Shown one piece after another: positions 12,110-23,700 of a stretch of DNA of 64,000 nt. Made by a program: the position numbers and the translations under genes. The notes under the pieces are model-generated. The model was not told the origin of the DNA, did not search any database, and saw nothing but the letters and a program-made list of their open reading frames with translations. The stretch comes from Megascapheus bottae (taxonomy: Eukaryota > Chordata > Mammalia > Rodentia > Geomyidae): assembly GCA_024803745.1 (NCBI GenBank), contig JANJXV010000013.1:14443501-14507500 (forward strand). Reading direction: 5' to 3'. The stretch's first letter is position 1. Each line of letters opens with the position of its first letter.

Positions 12110-12415
12110 CATTTATCAGATACAAATTTGACTACATCATCATCCAACTTTTACAACTGTCTATTGCCCCAGAGTAAAGTCTAAATTCCTTAGTATGACA
12201 TACAGGTACTCTATACTCTGGTCCAACTAGCTACTTTATCTCACCTCTTTCACCAACTACACTGAATCACACCTATTATTCTTAACAAGCTCTTCTTTCT
12301 TAAGACCCTCTTCTATCTTTTCACCTTCACTGTCTAGCTCACTCCTGTTTACTCTTTAGAATGCATGTCAGATTATCGATTTCTTTGTGAGATAACCTCC
12401 AATCTTATTCATTTG
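12110..12415 (+). repeat. L2 LINE fragment
   Basis: TCTATTGCCCCAGAGTAAAG then TCTAAATTCCTTAGTATGAC is the familiar L2 ORF2 end; a fragment in the same orientation lies just upstream. Confidence 0.6.
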
Positions 12416-12496
12416 TACATACATTTAACTAGTGCTAAACAATTTTATGTTAAACTCTATTATTACAATCATAATCAGCAACTTTCCCCTCAAGGA

Positions 12497-12562
12497 AATC
12501 CTCACATCTCAGCCTCTTGAGTAACTAGGATTATAGGCATGAGCCATCTGCATCTGGCTTTA
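12497..12562 (-). repeat. B1-like fragment
   Basis: ATCTCAGCCTCTTGAGTAAC and GGATTATAGGCATGAGCC; left unit only. Confidence 0.65.
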
Positions 12563-12929
12563 CCTTATAATTTGATGATTTTCTCTCTCCACTAGAGCAA
12601 GGATGGGGGAACCTCTGCCCTTGGGAAATGTACACCTGTGAAATCGTTAGTACATGGTGGGACAAACAACTATGACATCTATGACACTGACTGCCTGCAC
12701 CAATCTGCCTGTAAGGATCATTTAATATGCCCTGAAAATGATGCGATACTTAAATGGCCTCTAACAGCAAAAGAGGTTCCCTACCTTTGCATTATACCAC
12801 AAATTCTTTTAAAGCAGAGACAGTCTTTTTCCATTTATACTTTCTAAAGTAATTTGCATAATTAAATACATATCAAATATATGGTGACATCTGAAAATAG
12901 TGAATACATGTTATAGTGTTATACTAGCA

Positions 12930-13092
12930 ACAGAGATCACAGTTGCTTTGCCAGGTTCAAATCTCAGCTCCACTTACAAGCTGTTCAACCTTGAATAATT
13001 TACTTCTTAGAGCCTCAGTTTTTCTCATCTGGAAAATGAAGATAATAATTTATTAATGAAAGTGCTAATGTATATAAATTGCTTACTAACAT
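12930..13092 (+). repeat. MIR SINE
   Basis: GGTTCAAATCTCAGCTCCAC, then CCTCAGTTTTTCTCATCTGG and AAAATGAAGATAATAA, in MIR order. Confidence 0.75.
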
Positions 13093-13706
13093 GCCTAGTA
13101 GTACATGATGTGCACTGAAAAAAAATTAGCCACTATTGTTGTCATTAGATAGGAGGAGAAAAGACTTTTTGCAGTGTATTAAATGATAAACTCAGAGAGG
13201 TTAAACTAAGTTCTAAGGTTAATGGGGAGTAAAATGTCGCTTGAGGTTTTTAAGTAACAGAATGTACTCAGTTATTGATAACTCCAACAGGACAGAAAGA
13301 ACAAAAATGTTGACAAGATTTATACTTTCTACTTCTTCCCCTTCCCAGTTACTCCCTAGCTGCCCAGGGCCAAAAGCCCCAAGACTCTGACCTAGCATCC
13401 TCTTGAGAAAGCTCCACTTTAAAGGGAACTAATGAGTTTATGTTTCCCTGCAGATTTTCCTCTGAGGAGCAGAGAGGTAACAAATGACTTCATGAAGGGA
13501 AAACATAAAGAAATAAAGAAGAAGAGAAATGATACCAGATGGACTGTCTTTGCTTGGTTTCCCTAGAATAAAGCTTTTAGACTATGAATGCTCAGGTGGG
13601 CAGAGCATACATTCTCCAAGGGCATTCTCTGGCAGTTCTTGTGCCTCCTAAGATTTAAAGAAACAGAATTTAGGAAAAGCTAAATTGAGGACTAAAATAT
13701 TGGAGG

Positions 13707-14235
13707 CTAGCTGCGAACTGGTACCCTACATTATAATCCTAGCTACTTAGGAGGCAAAAATTGTGAGGAGTGTAGTTCAAGGCCAACCTGGACATAAACA
13801 TCAGACTATCTCAATCAATAGTTGGACATGATAGTATGCACCTGTCAACCTAGCTATACAAGAGATAAAATAGATGAATCATGGCCCAGGCAGGCATGGG
13901 CACATACACAAGATCCTATTAAAAAAAAATAATGGGACCAACAGGGCTGAAGGCATAGCTTAAGAGGTAGAGTGTCTGCCTAGCAAACCCAGGCCCTAAT
14001 TTCAACCTTCAGAACCACATTCCCATTAAAAAAAAAAAAAAAAATGAAGCTATCTATAGAATTAATCATTCTAGTAGAGGCTGGGTAAATTGGTAGGATC
14101 ATATAGCCCGAGGCAAAAGCAAGAGATTCTATCTGGAAAACAAACTAAAAGCAAACAAACTGGGAATGTGGTTCAAATGGTAAAGCATTTTCCTAGCAAA
14201 CATAAATCAATCCCCAGTACTCCACCACAAAAAGA
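13707..14235 (+). repeat. Cluster of old B1 and ID-like units
   Basis: Decayed B1-like units near 13707-13818, 13822-13920 and 14080-14140, each followed or joined by ID-like tRNA units (13945-14020, 14160-14235). Confidence 0.55.
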
Positions 14236-14244
14236 GTTCTAACC

Positions 14245-14478
14245 TGGGCACCAATGGCTCATGGCTATAATCCTAGCTACTCAAGACGCCAAGATCTGAG
14301 AATCAAAGTTCAAAGCCAACCTAGACAAAGAAGCCTGTGAGACTCTTATCCTTAATTAACCACCAGAAAACCAGAAGTGGAGCTGTGGCTCAAAGTGATA
14401 CAGTGGCCTTGAGCAAAAGAGCTCAGAGACAACACCCAGAGCCTGAGTTCAAGCCCATGATCAACACAAAAAATAAAT
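14245..14478 (+). repeat. Type B SINE
   Basis: B1-like left unit, CTCTTATCCTTAATTAACCA linker, right unit. Confidence 0.82.
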
Positions 14479-14572
14479 AGATGTTTGTAAGGGAAAAAAG
14501 CGGGTAAGACACTGAGAAAGGCACAACAATGAGATAATTCCAGCTCTCAAGAAGTTGAAACATTCCTCTTAT

Positions 14573-14761
14573 CTTTATTTTTGTTTTTGCCAGTCCTGGG
14601 GCTTGAACTCAAGAGTTGGGCACTGTCCTTGGGCTTTCTCAAGGCAAGTGCTCTACCACTTAAGCCACAACACCACATCTGTTTTTTTTCTGTGTATACG
14701 GTACCAACAGCTTCGTGCATGTGAGGCAAGCACTCTACCATTAGGACACACTCCTGGCCCT
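14573..14761 (-). repeat. Type A SINE
   Basis: Starts TTTTTGCCAGTCCTGGGGCT and ends at the A-box side in TCCTGGCCC. Confidence 0.82.
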
Positions 14762-14999
14762 CCCTATCTTTTCTCCACACTCTTCTACCTTCTTTACTGA
14801 CCAATTGGCACCTTAAATTACTTCTAGAAGTAGATGAGTCATTAAATCATAAGAGTACTGAAAAGCAATTTGCAAAAAACAAAGGTGAAGATAGTGTATG
14901 GGGGGAGAGGGGAGTGTTACTGTAAAGGAAATGGGAATTTTCCAGAGTATGAGACTCTGATTATACTCCAAAGTTATAGGAGGTTGGTTGTTCATTAGG

Positions 15000-15175
15000 G
15001 TTTTTCATTTTGTTAGTCCTAGGGCTTAAACTTAGGGCCTAGGCACTGTCCTTGGGCTTTCTCAAAGCTAGCACTCTACCATTTGAGCCACAGCACCACT
15101 TCCAGCTTTTTCTATGTATGTGGTACCAAGGAATCAAAGACAAGCACTCTACTATAAGGCCCAAATCCTGGCCCT
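15000..15175 (-). repeat. Type A SINE
   Basis: Diverged copy, same order as above. Confidence 0.78.
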
Positions 15176-15324
15176 CCTAAGTCTTTTTATCTTCTCTGTT
15201 CCATGATCACTTCTTCTCTAATCCCAATATTAATACAAATTATTAAGAATTGTATCTTCACTCATTCAGATATTCCTTAGTATTTACTAAATGCTTGATA
15301 AAAGTCAGAACAAAACAAATTACT

Positions 15325-15728
15325 GAGGCAGGCACAGTGGCTCTTACCTGTAATCCTAGCTACTCAGGAGGCTGAGATCTGAGAATCAAAGTTCAAAGCC
15401 AGGTACAAAAGGATCTGAGACTTTTTTTTCCATTTATTTTTTATTGTAATTAATAGGTTTACATTATATTCACCAGATAGAAGGTGCATTACTTCACAAA
15501 CACTGATACCCTTTCTCATGTTTTGGTCCCCATTTCCCTTCCTTCACCCCCTGAGACTCTTATCTCCAATTACCTTTCAGAAAACGGGAAATGGCGCTTA
15601 GTTCAAGGGTAAAGCGGTAGCCTTAAGCTGAAGAGCTCAGGAACAACACCCAGGCCCAGAGGTAGGGCAGTAGCCTTGGGACAGCACTCAGGTTGAGTTC
15701 AAGCCCAATGACATCTCCCACCCCCCCA
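15325..15728 (+). repeat. Type B SINE split by a LINE tail
   Basis: Left part 15325-15423 and right part about 15549-15728, interrupted by the inverted LINE tail below; CTGAGACT is repeated at both edges. Confidence 0.75.
15424..15548 (-). mobile_element. Short LINE 3' tail, inverted
   Basis: Begins with T8 (a poly(A) tail on the minus strand). Its complement matches the segment at 42303-42420 over about 110 bp, including GAAATGGGGAC, AAAACATGAGA and ATTACAATAAAAAA. Confidence 0.6.
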
Positions 15729-15994
15729 CACACAAAAATTACTGAGAACCAGAATATTCACAACTACAAGAGACCTCAAAGGCCACTGAGTCCTAATCTA
15801 TCATTTCACAAAGATTAAGCACAGACAGGTTGCAACTAAGCTCATACATTCATACAGCCATTTCCTTATTGACTCATACTCTATACCACGTATCAGGGAT
15901 AAAAAGATGAATGTGGCTTTCAAAAACACAGGGAGACAGACAAAAAAACATGTGTTAATCCTCCTGTCTCCCCTTTCTACACCGATCCTCCTCC

Positions 15995-16190
15995 CATTCT
16001 AGGGATTTAACTCTTCACTTCCTCCCCCCCCACTCACAGCTGGCACTCTACCACTTGAGTCACACCTCCACTTCTGGCTTTTTCTAACTAACCAGGAGTA
16101 AGAATCTCACAGGGCTCACTTTGAACTTTGGTCCTCAGATCTTAGTCTCATGAGTCACCAGAATTACAGGTATGAATTACCTGTGCCCAT
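15995..16190 (-). repeat. Type B SINE
   Basis: Diverged; CTACCACTTGAGTCACACCT and GAATTACAGGTATGAATTAC visible. Confidence 0.7.
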
Positions 16191-16410
16191 TTTCTAGTAC
16201 CTACCTTATAAGGCTATAGCATAAAGAATGCACATGAAACATGTAGTCCAGGACTTAGCAGAACAAATATTGGATTTTTTTTTCCAGCATGCTCCCTCAG
16301 CCCTCTTTTTCTATTGTACTAGCTTCAGAATTCAACAGCTTGGGAAGTATCTGCCACTGGCTATCTACTAGATAAAATAAATGTGCTACTCCCACTCTAA
16401 AATCTGGGTC

Positions 16411-16626
16411 ATGCCGGGCACAGTAGCTCACTCCTGAAATCTGAGAATCAAGGTTCAAAGCTAGCCCAGGTACAAAAGGACCTGAGACTCTTATCTCCAA
16501 TTAAGCTCTAAAAAATGGGGAGTGGGGCTTAGCACAATTGTAGAGTGATAGCCTTTGGCTGAAGAGCTCAGGGACAATGCCCAGGCTCAGAATTCAAGTC
16601 CCATAACTGACAAATTAATTAATTAA
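16411..16626 (+). repeat. Type B SINE with internal deletion
   Basis: GCCGGGCACAGTAGCTCACT left end; part of the B1-like unit is missing; AATT-rich tail. Confidence 0.75.
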
Positions 16627-16715
16627 AAATCTGGGTCAACTGTGTATTACCTTAATGGGCTTTGTTTTCTCCACTACATTACCATTAATTTTACAGGCCA
16701 AACAAACATTGCAAC

Positions 16716-16965
16716 TATAGCTGGGTTCTGGTGGCTCATACCTGTACTCCTTGCTACTCAGGAGGCTGAGTGAGATCTGAATTCAAAGCCAGCTCAGACA
16801 GAAAAAGTCTATGAGACTCTTATCTCCAACAAACTTCTCAGAAAACAACTAGAATTAGTGCTGTGGCTCAAATGGTAGAACACTACTCGTCAGCAAAAGG
16901 AATTCAGGGACAGAATGCAGGTTTTGCATTCATGCCCAAGGACTGGAAAAAATAAATTGTAAAAA
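16716..16965 (+). repeat. Type B SINE
   Basis: Both units present; A-rich tail. Confidence 0.8.
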
Positions 16966-17091
16966 TAAATAGCCAAACATAAAAAATTAAACTTAAAAAA
17001 AGAAAAAGATTAAACTTCAGTCATAAGTGCCTCAGTCCCTCCATAAAGGATGACTTGGACCAAGAATCCCTGGAAAAGGAAATCCTTGGGG

Positions 17092-17296
17092 GGCCGGGAG
17101 TTTGGCCCAGTGGTAGCGTGCTTGCCTAGCATGCACAAAGACCTGGGTTCGATTCCTCGGTACCACATACATAGAAAAAAAAAAAAGCTGAAAATGGTGC
17201 TGAGGCTCAAGTGGTAGAGCTCTAGCCTTGAGAAAGTCCAAGGACAGTGCTCAGGCCCTGAGCTCAAGCCCAGGACTAGCCAAAAAAAAAAAAAGA
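17092..17296 (+). repeat. Type A SINE
   Basis: GGCCGGGAGTTTGGCCCAGT, GGTTCGATTCC B box, A12 tail; flanked by AAATCCYTGG repeats. Confidence 0.88.
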
Positions 17297-17584
17297 AAAT
17301 CCCTGGGAACAATGAACACTTTACAGGGAAACACTCACAGGAGGGACGGAGAAACAAACAAACAAACAAACAAACAACAACCAAAAAACCCCCAAGCCAT
17401 TACTAATTTGAAAACCTGAAGTGGTGAGAACTTCCAAAAATTGCTGGGGGTGGGAGGGAGGTATTGGCAATGGACATTGCCCATTTTTCTTTGATGGGTC
17501 CACTGAACACACACACCCTAAAAGCACAGTACCTGTGACATGTTCTGGAAATTGTCAATCTTTCCTACCACTGCTTGCCTATGA

Positions 17585-17695
17585 CTCCTTGAGGGCAATG
17601 ATCACATCTATCTTGGTATTAATAGGCATAGCACAGTGCCTGGCATATAGAGGTACTTCACAAATTTAATGAATTTATAGATGAATGAAGGAACA
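17585..17695 (+). repeat. L2 LINE 3' end
   Basis: GCACAGTGCCTGGCATATAG and later GAATTTATAGATGAATGAAG are the standard L2 3' end. Confidence 0.7.
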
Positions 17696-17745
17696 AACCT
17701 TCACAGAGAAAACTATAAACAGCACATCAGAAAAATAGGCCTAAG

Positions 17746-17990
17746 CTGGGCACGGTAGCTCACACCTGTAATCCTAGCTACTCAGGAGGCTGAGATCTGA
17801 AGAGCTCCATTCAAAGCCCACCTAGGCACTAAAGTCTGTGAGACTCTTATCTCCAATTGACCACTAGAAAACTGGAAGTGGGGCTGTGGCTCAAGGGGTA
17901 GGGCGGTAACCTTGAGCTGAAGAGCTCAGGACAGTGCCCAGGCCCAGAGTTCAAACCCCACGACTGACAAAAAGTGAATGAATGAATGAA
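17746..17990 (+). repeat. Type B SINE with target-site duplication
   Basis: Complete element; AAAAATRGGCCTAAGCT flanks it on both sides with one mismatch. Confidence 0.85.
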
Positions 17991-18167
17991 AAATGGGCCT
18001 AAGCTAGAACCCTAAAGGACAGGTAGGATTTAAAAAGGAAAAGCATTCTACTCAGTGCTGTCACAGACCTGACAGTAATCATACAGTATGGTTGATACAT
18101 GAGTTAGTCCAATCATTCAATTATCAGAAGGATGCTGTAAACATTCTATTTTTAAAAAATTACTTAC

Positions 18168-18670
18168 TAGCCAGGCGCTGGTGGATCATGCCTGTAAACT
18201 TAGCTACTCAGGAAGCTGAGGTCTGAAAATCATGGTTCAAAGGCAGCCAGGGCATGCAAGTCCATAAGATGCTTATCTCCAATTAACCACCAGAAAGCCT
18301 AAAGTGGTATTGTAGCTCAAAGTGGTAGAGTGCCAGTCTTGAGCGCAAAACTTAAGAGACAGGGCCCAGTCCCAGAGTTCAAGACTCATGACTGACCGGG
18401 AAAAAAAAAAAAAAAAAATCACATACTAACAGGATGCTGGTAGTTCATACCTGTAATCCTAGCTGCCTCAGGAGACTGAGATCAGAGGATCACGGTTCAA
18501 AGCCAGCCAGGCAGGAAAGTCTGTGAGACTCCTATCTCTATTTAACCACCAGAAAACAGGAAGTGGTGCTGTAGGTCAAAGAGTAGGGATCTAGCCTTGA
18601 GCACAAAAGCTCAGGGACAACATCTAGGCCCTGAGTTCAAATGCCTGGCAACAAAAAGGAAAGAACAGGA
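18168..18670 (+). repeat. Two tandem type B SINEs
   Basis: 18168-18418 and 18428-18670, both plus strand and complete; the first ends in A18. Confidence 0.82.
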
Positions 18671-19449
18671 GGGAAGGAAGAAAGAAACAAAGGAGAGGGG
18701 GTAGGGGAATCAACCCAGTCTAATAGTCTTTCACACTAAGTAAAACAGGGCCCAGAAGAATAAATAATACCTCAAGCTGGTTTCAAGCCAGATACTTGCT
18801 TTGAACTCCGGCTTAAGCTGGAAACTACTTACTGATCTACAAGATATCACATCATTTTGATAGATGAGGAAGCACTGACAGTGAACTAGCCAGACGCTAG
18901 CCAAGAGGGGTGCCCAGCCCTGTGAATACTCATATGTTTTTCAACCTTTCATCCTAAACTAGCTCTCAGGGCCAAAAAAAAAATACTCCTAATTCAACTC
19001 AGAGTTGACTAGCCACACCACTGAGAAGAAAATCTGACTCCAGGATTTATCTATCTTCTTTCATGGTCTCCTAGCTGGTACTCATAGATCATCCTATTAA
19101 CAGCATCAATCATTCAATAGTTTGACAAGGTGTGAGCCAGAGCTGAGCTTAGCTAGTCATCCTAACTTGTTTAATACCTGGCTGATCTAACTAGATCTCT
19201 CACATCCCTAACTACCACTGGATGAAACATTCCCCATAAACAAGGGAGGAGCAAAATCAAGTTAGCACTAAATCAATGGGCTTGTACAGAAAAAAACTAT
19301 ATTCTTCTGATTAATCCCCACATTGATCCTCTCAGAAAACATGCTGAATGATCCTCTCCCAACTGCTATTTCATATTATGGAAATGGGGCTTTTGAATAT
19401 AGAGAAAAAGGCAATTTATTTGGTAAGATTGAATCTGCAGTTTACAAAA
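18671..19449. other. Unassigned intronic sequence
   Basis: A purine-rich stretch at 18655-18705, otherwise no recognised feature. Confidence 0.35.
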
Positions 19450-19695
19450 TCCTTTTTTTTGGGGGGGGGGGGGCGATAGAGCTCTGGGCCTGGGTCCTGT
19501 CCCTGAGCCTCTTTGTACACAAAGCTAGAGCTCTACCACTTGAGCCACAGAGCCACTTCTGGCTTTTTCTGAGCAGTTTATTTTAAATAAGAGCCTCATG
19601 AACTTTCCTGCCTGGGCTGGCTTTGAACCACGATCCTCACATCTCAGCCTTCTGAGTACCTAGTATTACAGGCATGAGCCACGGGCACCCAGCTA
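19450..19695 (-). repeat. Type B SINE
   Basis: T8/G13 run, right unit, B1-like unit ending GGGCACCCAGCT. Confidence 0.83.
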
Positions 19696-19944
19696 TAAAA
19701 TCAACTAAAAGAAAATAGACATATTCTGGAAATATGGAAGTAAATCTTTGTGACAACACTTAGCTCCAAACCCTAGCGCATCTCCAACCTTAGAATCCCA
19801 GCTCCTCAATCATAGAAAATACTAATAAAATATACCTCAGGATGCAAAATTCAAAATGTTCTCCTGAATCACTGTATTCAATATACAGTATTAGTTTTTA
19901 CATGCAAAATAATTAGGACTATACAAATTTGTGTGAGTATGTGT

Positions 19945-20172
19945 GTACCCAGTCCTGAGGCTTGACCTCAGGGCCTGGGTGCTGTCCCTGAGAGGTTTTT
20001 GCTCAAGGGTAGTGCACTACCCCATGAGCAACAGCTCTACTTTCTTCTTTTAGGTGATTAACTGGAGATATAAGTCTCACTGACTTTCCTGCCTGGGCTG
20101 ACTTCAAACTGCAATCATCGGATCTCAGCCTCCTGAGTAGCTAGGATTACAGGTGTGAGCTAAAGTGCCATA
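19945..20172 (-). repeat. Type B SINE
   Basis: CCCAGTCCTGAGGCTTGACC to GGATTACAGGTGTGAGC. Confidence 0.8.
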
Positions 20173-20229
20173 CAATTGTAAATGCCTAATAAGCCTTAGA
20201 GTGGGGAAATGGAACCAGGGACCTCAGTA

Positions 20230-20420
20230 CAGCACAGCAGACTTTGGTCAAAATCTCACTCACAAACAGAAATCCTAGGAAAGTTCCTTAACTTTTTTAG
20301 TTTCAGCCTCCTCACTTACAAAATAAGGTTAACACCATCTGACTCACAGGGTTGCTGTTAGTAATGAATGAACTAATGTAAGGAAAGGACACCAGCTGAC
20401 TTAAGGTAAGAGCTTTATAA
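20230..20420 (+). repeat. MIR SINE
   Basis: AGTTCCTTAACTTTTTTAGT, then CTCACAGGGTTGCTGTTAGT and AATGAATGAACTAATG, in MIR order. Confidence 0.65.
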
Positions 20421-21023
20421 CTAGCTTTATCCTAAATCCTCTTTTTTATTCATTTCTCTGAATTAATAGCAGCCAATGGCACAGCATAGTCTCTCAGCCT
20501 CTACAGAAAATAGTGATGGAACTAAACCAAAAGAGGGAGGGGAGGGGCAAAAGAGAAGAAATAAGAACCAATTACTATTTAAGACTATGCATTATACTAA
20601 TAACATCTGATTTTGGAAAAGAGTATCCTGAGGAATAAATCACAGCTTGTATATTTTTTCTAAAAAAAAAGAGAAGTATACCCAAAACACACCTTCACCA
20701 GGCTACCCATCACTTTGATAATCTGGGCTCCACAGTAGGGTGTATTAATCAAGCAGCAAGTACAACAGGGAGGCAACTCTTATGTCACATGTCAATCTCA
20801 ACCTTCTTGGGAGCTCAACCACTAATTTACTGTTTAGCTCATTTGCATCTACTGACATTCTATTGACTCCTCTTAGCAGACTTTGGTGCTTGTCTCTTGC
20901 ACCTCACTGCAAAGAGACTTGTTACACATTTTCATTATAGCAATTTTCTAGCTGTAATGTAACGGGCTATTTACAGGTCTTCTTAGTGGTAGTGGTTTGC
21001 AAATTGGTAAAGATCCTAAATTT

Positions 21024-21120
21024 ATTTTTTTTGTCCATTGTGGGACTTGAACTCTGGGCCTGGGCATAGTCCCTGGGCTCTTCTGCTCAAGGATACTCCT
21101 TGAGCCACAGTGCCACTTCC
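21024..21120 (-). repeat. Solitary SINE right unit with 14-bp target-site duplication
   Basis: Only the right unit is present (minus strand: GGAAGTGGCACTGTGGCTCA, oligo(A) tail). AAGATCCTAAATTT flanks it perfectly at 21010-21023 and 21121-21134. Confidence 0.9.
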
Positions 21121-21221
21121 AAGATCCTAAATTTCTACTGCATGACTCACAATAGGTCCCCATAATCACATATTAAATGGTAGACGGCACTTTGTCTTTT
21201 ACTAGGGAAGGATGAACAAAA

Positions 21222-21335
21222 GGAGGAAGTGGCACTATGGCTCAAATGGTAGAGTGCTAACCTTGAGCTGAAGAGCTCAAGGACAGCACCCAGGTCCAGA
21301 GTTCAAGCCCCACAACTGACCAAAACAAAACAAAA
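21222..21335 (+). repeat. Solitary SINE right unit
   Basis: Begins at the same base as the copy above (GGAAGTGGCACTATGGCTCA) and ends in an AAAAC-rich tail; no left unit precedes it. Confidence 0.75.
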
Positions 21336-21379
21336 AGTAAAAGGGATGTTAGTAGAAACTTACACAAACTAAGGTCTGG

Positions 21380-21602
21380 CTAGGCACCAATGGCTCACAC
21401 CTACAATCCTAGCTACTTAAGAGGCTGAGCCAATCAGGGCAGGAAAGACTCTTATCTCCAATTAACCTCCAAAAAACTGGAAGTGGTGCTGTGGCTCGAA
21501 AGGGTAGAGTACTAGCTTTGAGCAAAAGAGCTCAGGGACAGTGCCTAGGCTCTGAGCTCAAGCCCTATGACCATCCCTCCCACCCACCCCACCCCCAAAT
21601 AA
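21380..21602 (+). repeat. Type B SINE
   Basis: Complete with a small deletion in the left unit. Confidence 0.8.
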
Positions 21603-21609
21603 AATGAAA

Positions 21610-22860
21610 TAACAAATAAGGTCTGACAGGCCAAATCTTTCTAGAGCTTGAAGAGGACAACTATTCTTGCTTCCCAGAGTTACTTTCTGAAAAACACAAA
21701 GAAAAGGATAGAACCAATTCACACTGAATTTCTAAACAAGAGATTATATTCTTTCTCCAAGAATAAAAGAAGTTAAAGTTTTTAGGATGCATACTAGTGG
21801 TTTCATATTAAGATGACATGTAGGAATAACATTCTGGAAAGTGTACTATACTAAAAGTAACTCTTGAGTCCTTAAAACAATTTAAAAAAAACCCTAAGAA
21901 GCAAAAATCATGTATATTCCATGAAGAATTTAAGTTCTTTCTCCTCTTCTGAAACATTTGCATGAACCCTGACATGAGACATGCATTTCAAAGGAAAGCC
22001 CAGGACTAACGAATCATAAATAATAACTGCAATATAGCATTTCCTCTTCTCAAGGTGTTCTCAAATATAGTTCACTGAAAGACAACCGATTTATAAATAC
22101 AGAGACTTAAAGCAAGAAGGGGCATTGGAAGTAATTTCCACAATCATGCCACCTCACCAACCAACAGATACTCAAACACCTCCCCTCTCTAGTGGTTGGA
22201 AGGTAGGAGGATTTCATTGCCTAGATTCCCCATGCTCTAACCACCTATCAGTTTCTCAGTCTCATCCCTATACCTTATCCCAATCAGATAAGCATGGGGG
22301 GGGGCAGGTACACCCCCCCACACACACACACTAACCCACCATCAAGCAACAGTCTTTGCTTCTTAAATCCACTCCCTTTCTGAGCATCAACATCAATCCT
22401 CCATTTTTCCCCAACATTGATTCTGATCCCCCTCACAGATTTCACTGGCCCCATCAATCCTCTCCTTCCTATCCTTTGATGTTCTTTGTCTACATGTAGT
22501 TACATGCAAGACCCCAAGCAACTCTAGCTATCACAGTCCCTTTGGTCTCAGACTTTCTCATCATCTCTACTTCTCAGTCTTGTCCTTCCTTTCAAGTTCA
22601 ATATCCTCTTCGAGGACCTACTAGTAATTCAATATACCAAATCTTTACATGCCTCTTAGGTAAAAGGAACATCCACTCTCAAGTTCACCTTCAAAGAAGT
22701 AGAACGAAGAGAGGGTGGAAAGGAGGCAGGAAGAAAGGGCAAGAACGAGATTATCATTCGTCCTTTAGGATTCAACAACTGCCAAGGAAGCCTTCCTTAG
22801 AATAGGTGCCCCACTCTCCAAGCTATCACTATTCCTCTAATGCAATGACTGGCCTTCTTG
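21610..22860. other. Unassigned; C/CA-rich patch and possible L2
   Basis: A C/CA-rich patch at 22305-22331. The Pro/Ser-coding frames here have no family features. L2-like sequence may start near 22540. Confidence 0.35.
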
Positions 22861-22864
22861 TCTG

Positions 22865-22965
22865 TCTTGTCTTCTTCTTGGGTGTATCCTCAGCACCTAG
22901 CCCGGGACCTGGCACAAAGAATGATACTTAACGTCTGTTCAATGAATGAATGGACAAATTCCGGC
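22865..22965 (+). repeat. L2 LINE 3' end
   Basis: CCTCAGCACCTAGCCCGGGA, GACCTGGCACAAAGAATG, then GTTCAATGAATGAATGG. Confidence 0.75.
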
Positions 22966-23079
22966 CCACATTTATTCATTCTTCTTATTCGTCGACCCAA
23001 ACTTTACAGAGCATGCCTTATGGACCACAGTCGGAGAATGCAGGCGTCAATAACGACATAATGCTTATCTGACAGGAAG

Positions 23080-23700
23080 TCAAAGCTACCACCCTAGGAG
23101 GGTAGCCCTCTCCCCCGGGTCTGCGTCCCCACCGCCCCCACGAGGCTCGGGGTCCTCTCCCACCACGCCCCTCAGCCCTTCCGTCCTCCCCTACGAGTCC
23201 TAGCTGAGAGCCTTCAACCCCAACGCTCCCTGCCCCCCTCCACCCCAGAGACGCTGCAAGTCTTCCCGTCCCCCACGCCCGCCTCAGGCCGGGTCCCCCA
23301 GTCAGGAGTGCCTCAGCTTTCCCTCGCCGTGCACCCGCCTCCCAGTCAGCACCTCCTTCCCGCTCAGGATCCCCTCCCGTCTCTCCCAGGAACCCCCTCC
23401 TCCAATGCCTCACGCCGCCTCCCTTCACTTTCAAGTGGGGTCCCTCTTTTCTCCGTCTCCCAATCCCCCTTACCTCATCCAGTTCCCGTTCCGCAGTAGC
23501 ACCACCTCCAACCTCCACCTCCACCACTGCCGCCATCTTCCTCGCTGGATCCCCCCTCCCCCGTCCCCCGTGCTAGCCAGCTGCTTCCGCCGCTCAAGCG
23601 CAGCTAGCCAATCGGCAGAGCGGAGTCCAGCTTGGGGGCGGAGCTTCGAGGCAGGCGGAGACCTGTCAGGGACCTAGAGACCATCTGCTTGCTACTCGTT
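23080..23700. promoter_or_regulatory. CpG island of the RNF121/XNDC1 divergent promoter
   Basis: GC-rich, CpG-dense block covering RNF121 exon 1 and its upstream side. A CCAAT box is at 23608-23612 and a GC box (GGGGGCGGAGC) at 23634-23644, both just upstream of the RNF121 ATG on its strand. RNF121 exon 1 and XNDC1 exon 1 point away from each other across about 400 bp. Confidence 0.75.
23474..23536 (-). CDS. RNF121: RNF121 coding exon 1 (partial gene)
   Basis: RNF121 is a multi-pass ER/Golgi membrane RING-finger ubiquitin ligase. Only its first coding exon lies here: 21 codons starting MAAVVEVEVGGG and ending ELDE, followed by a GTAAGG donor. This matches the start of mammalian RNF121, whose next residues should begin with V and come from exon 2. 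The open frame runs on into the intron, but that extension is not family-like. The ATG sits in a CpG island about 0.4 kb from the start of XNDC1, in divergent orientation. The transmembrane and RING parts lie outside the window. Confidence 0.92.

Larger units (their letters stand above)
1..23473 (-). other. RNF121: RNF121 intron 1 (3' part beyond window)
   Basis: Everything left of the exon 1 donor reads as one intron on the minus strand. I looked for the second exon (the family has a His/Met-rich stretch followed by a hydrophobic segment) and did not find it. The content is SINEs, a truncated LINE-1, L2 and MIR remnants and unassigned AT-rich sequence. Open frames in this interval are repeat translations or short chance frames. 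Confidence 0.7.

Noticed and set aside
17092..17170. tRNA-like sequences with A and B boxes
   Set aside because: These are left units of dimeric SINEs; they are many, diverged, followed by the right unit and a tail, and cannot fold as a full tRNA.
23018..23473. Continuation of the RNF121 exon 1 frame for about 150 more codons
   Set aside because: A GTAAGG donor sits where homology to RNF121 ends; the rest is Gly/Arg-rich CpG-island translation.
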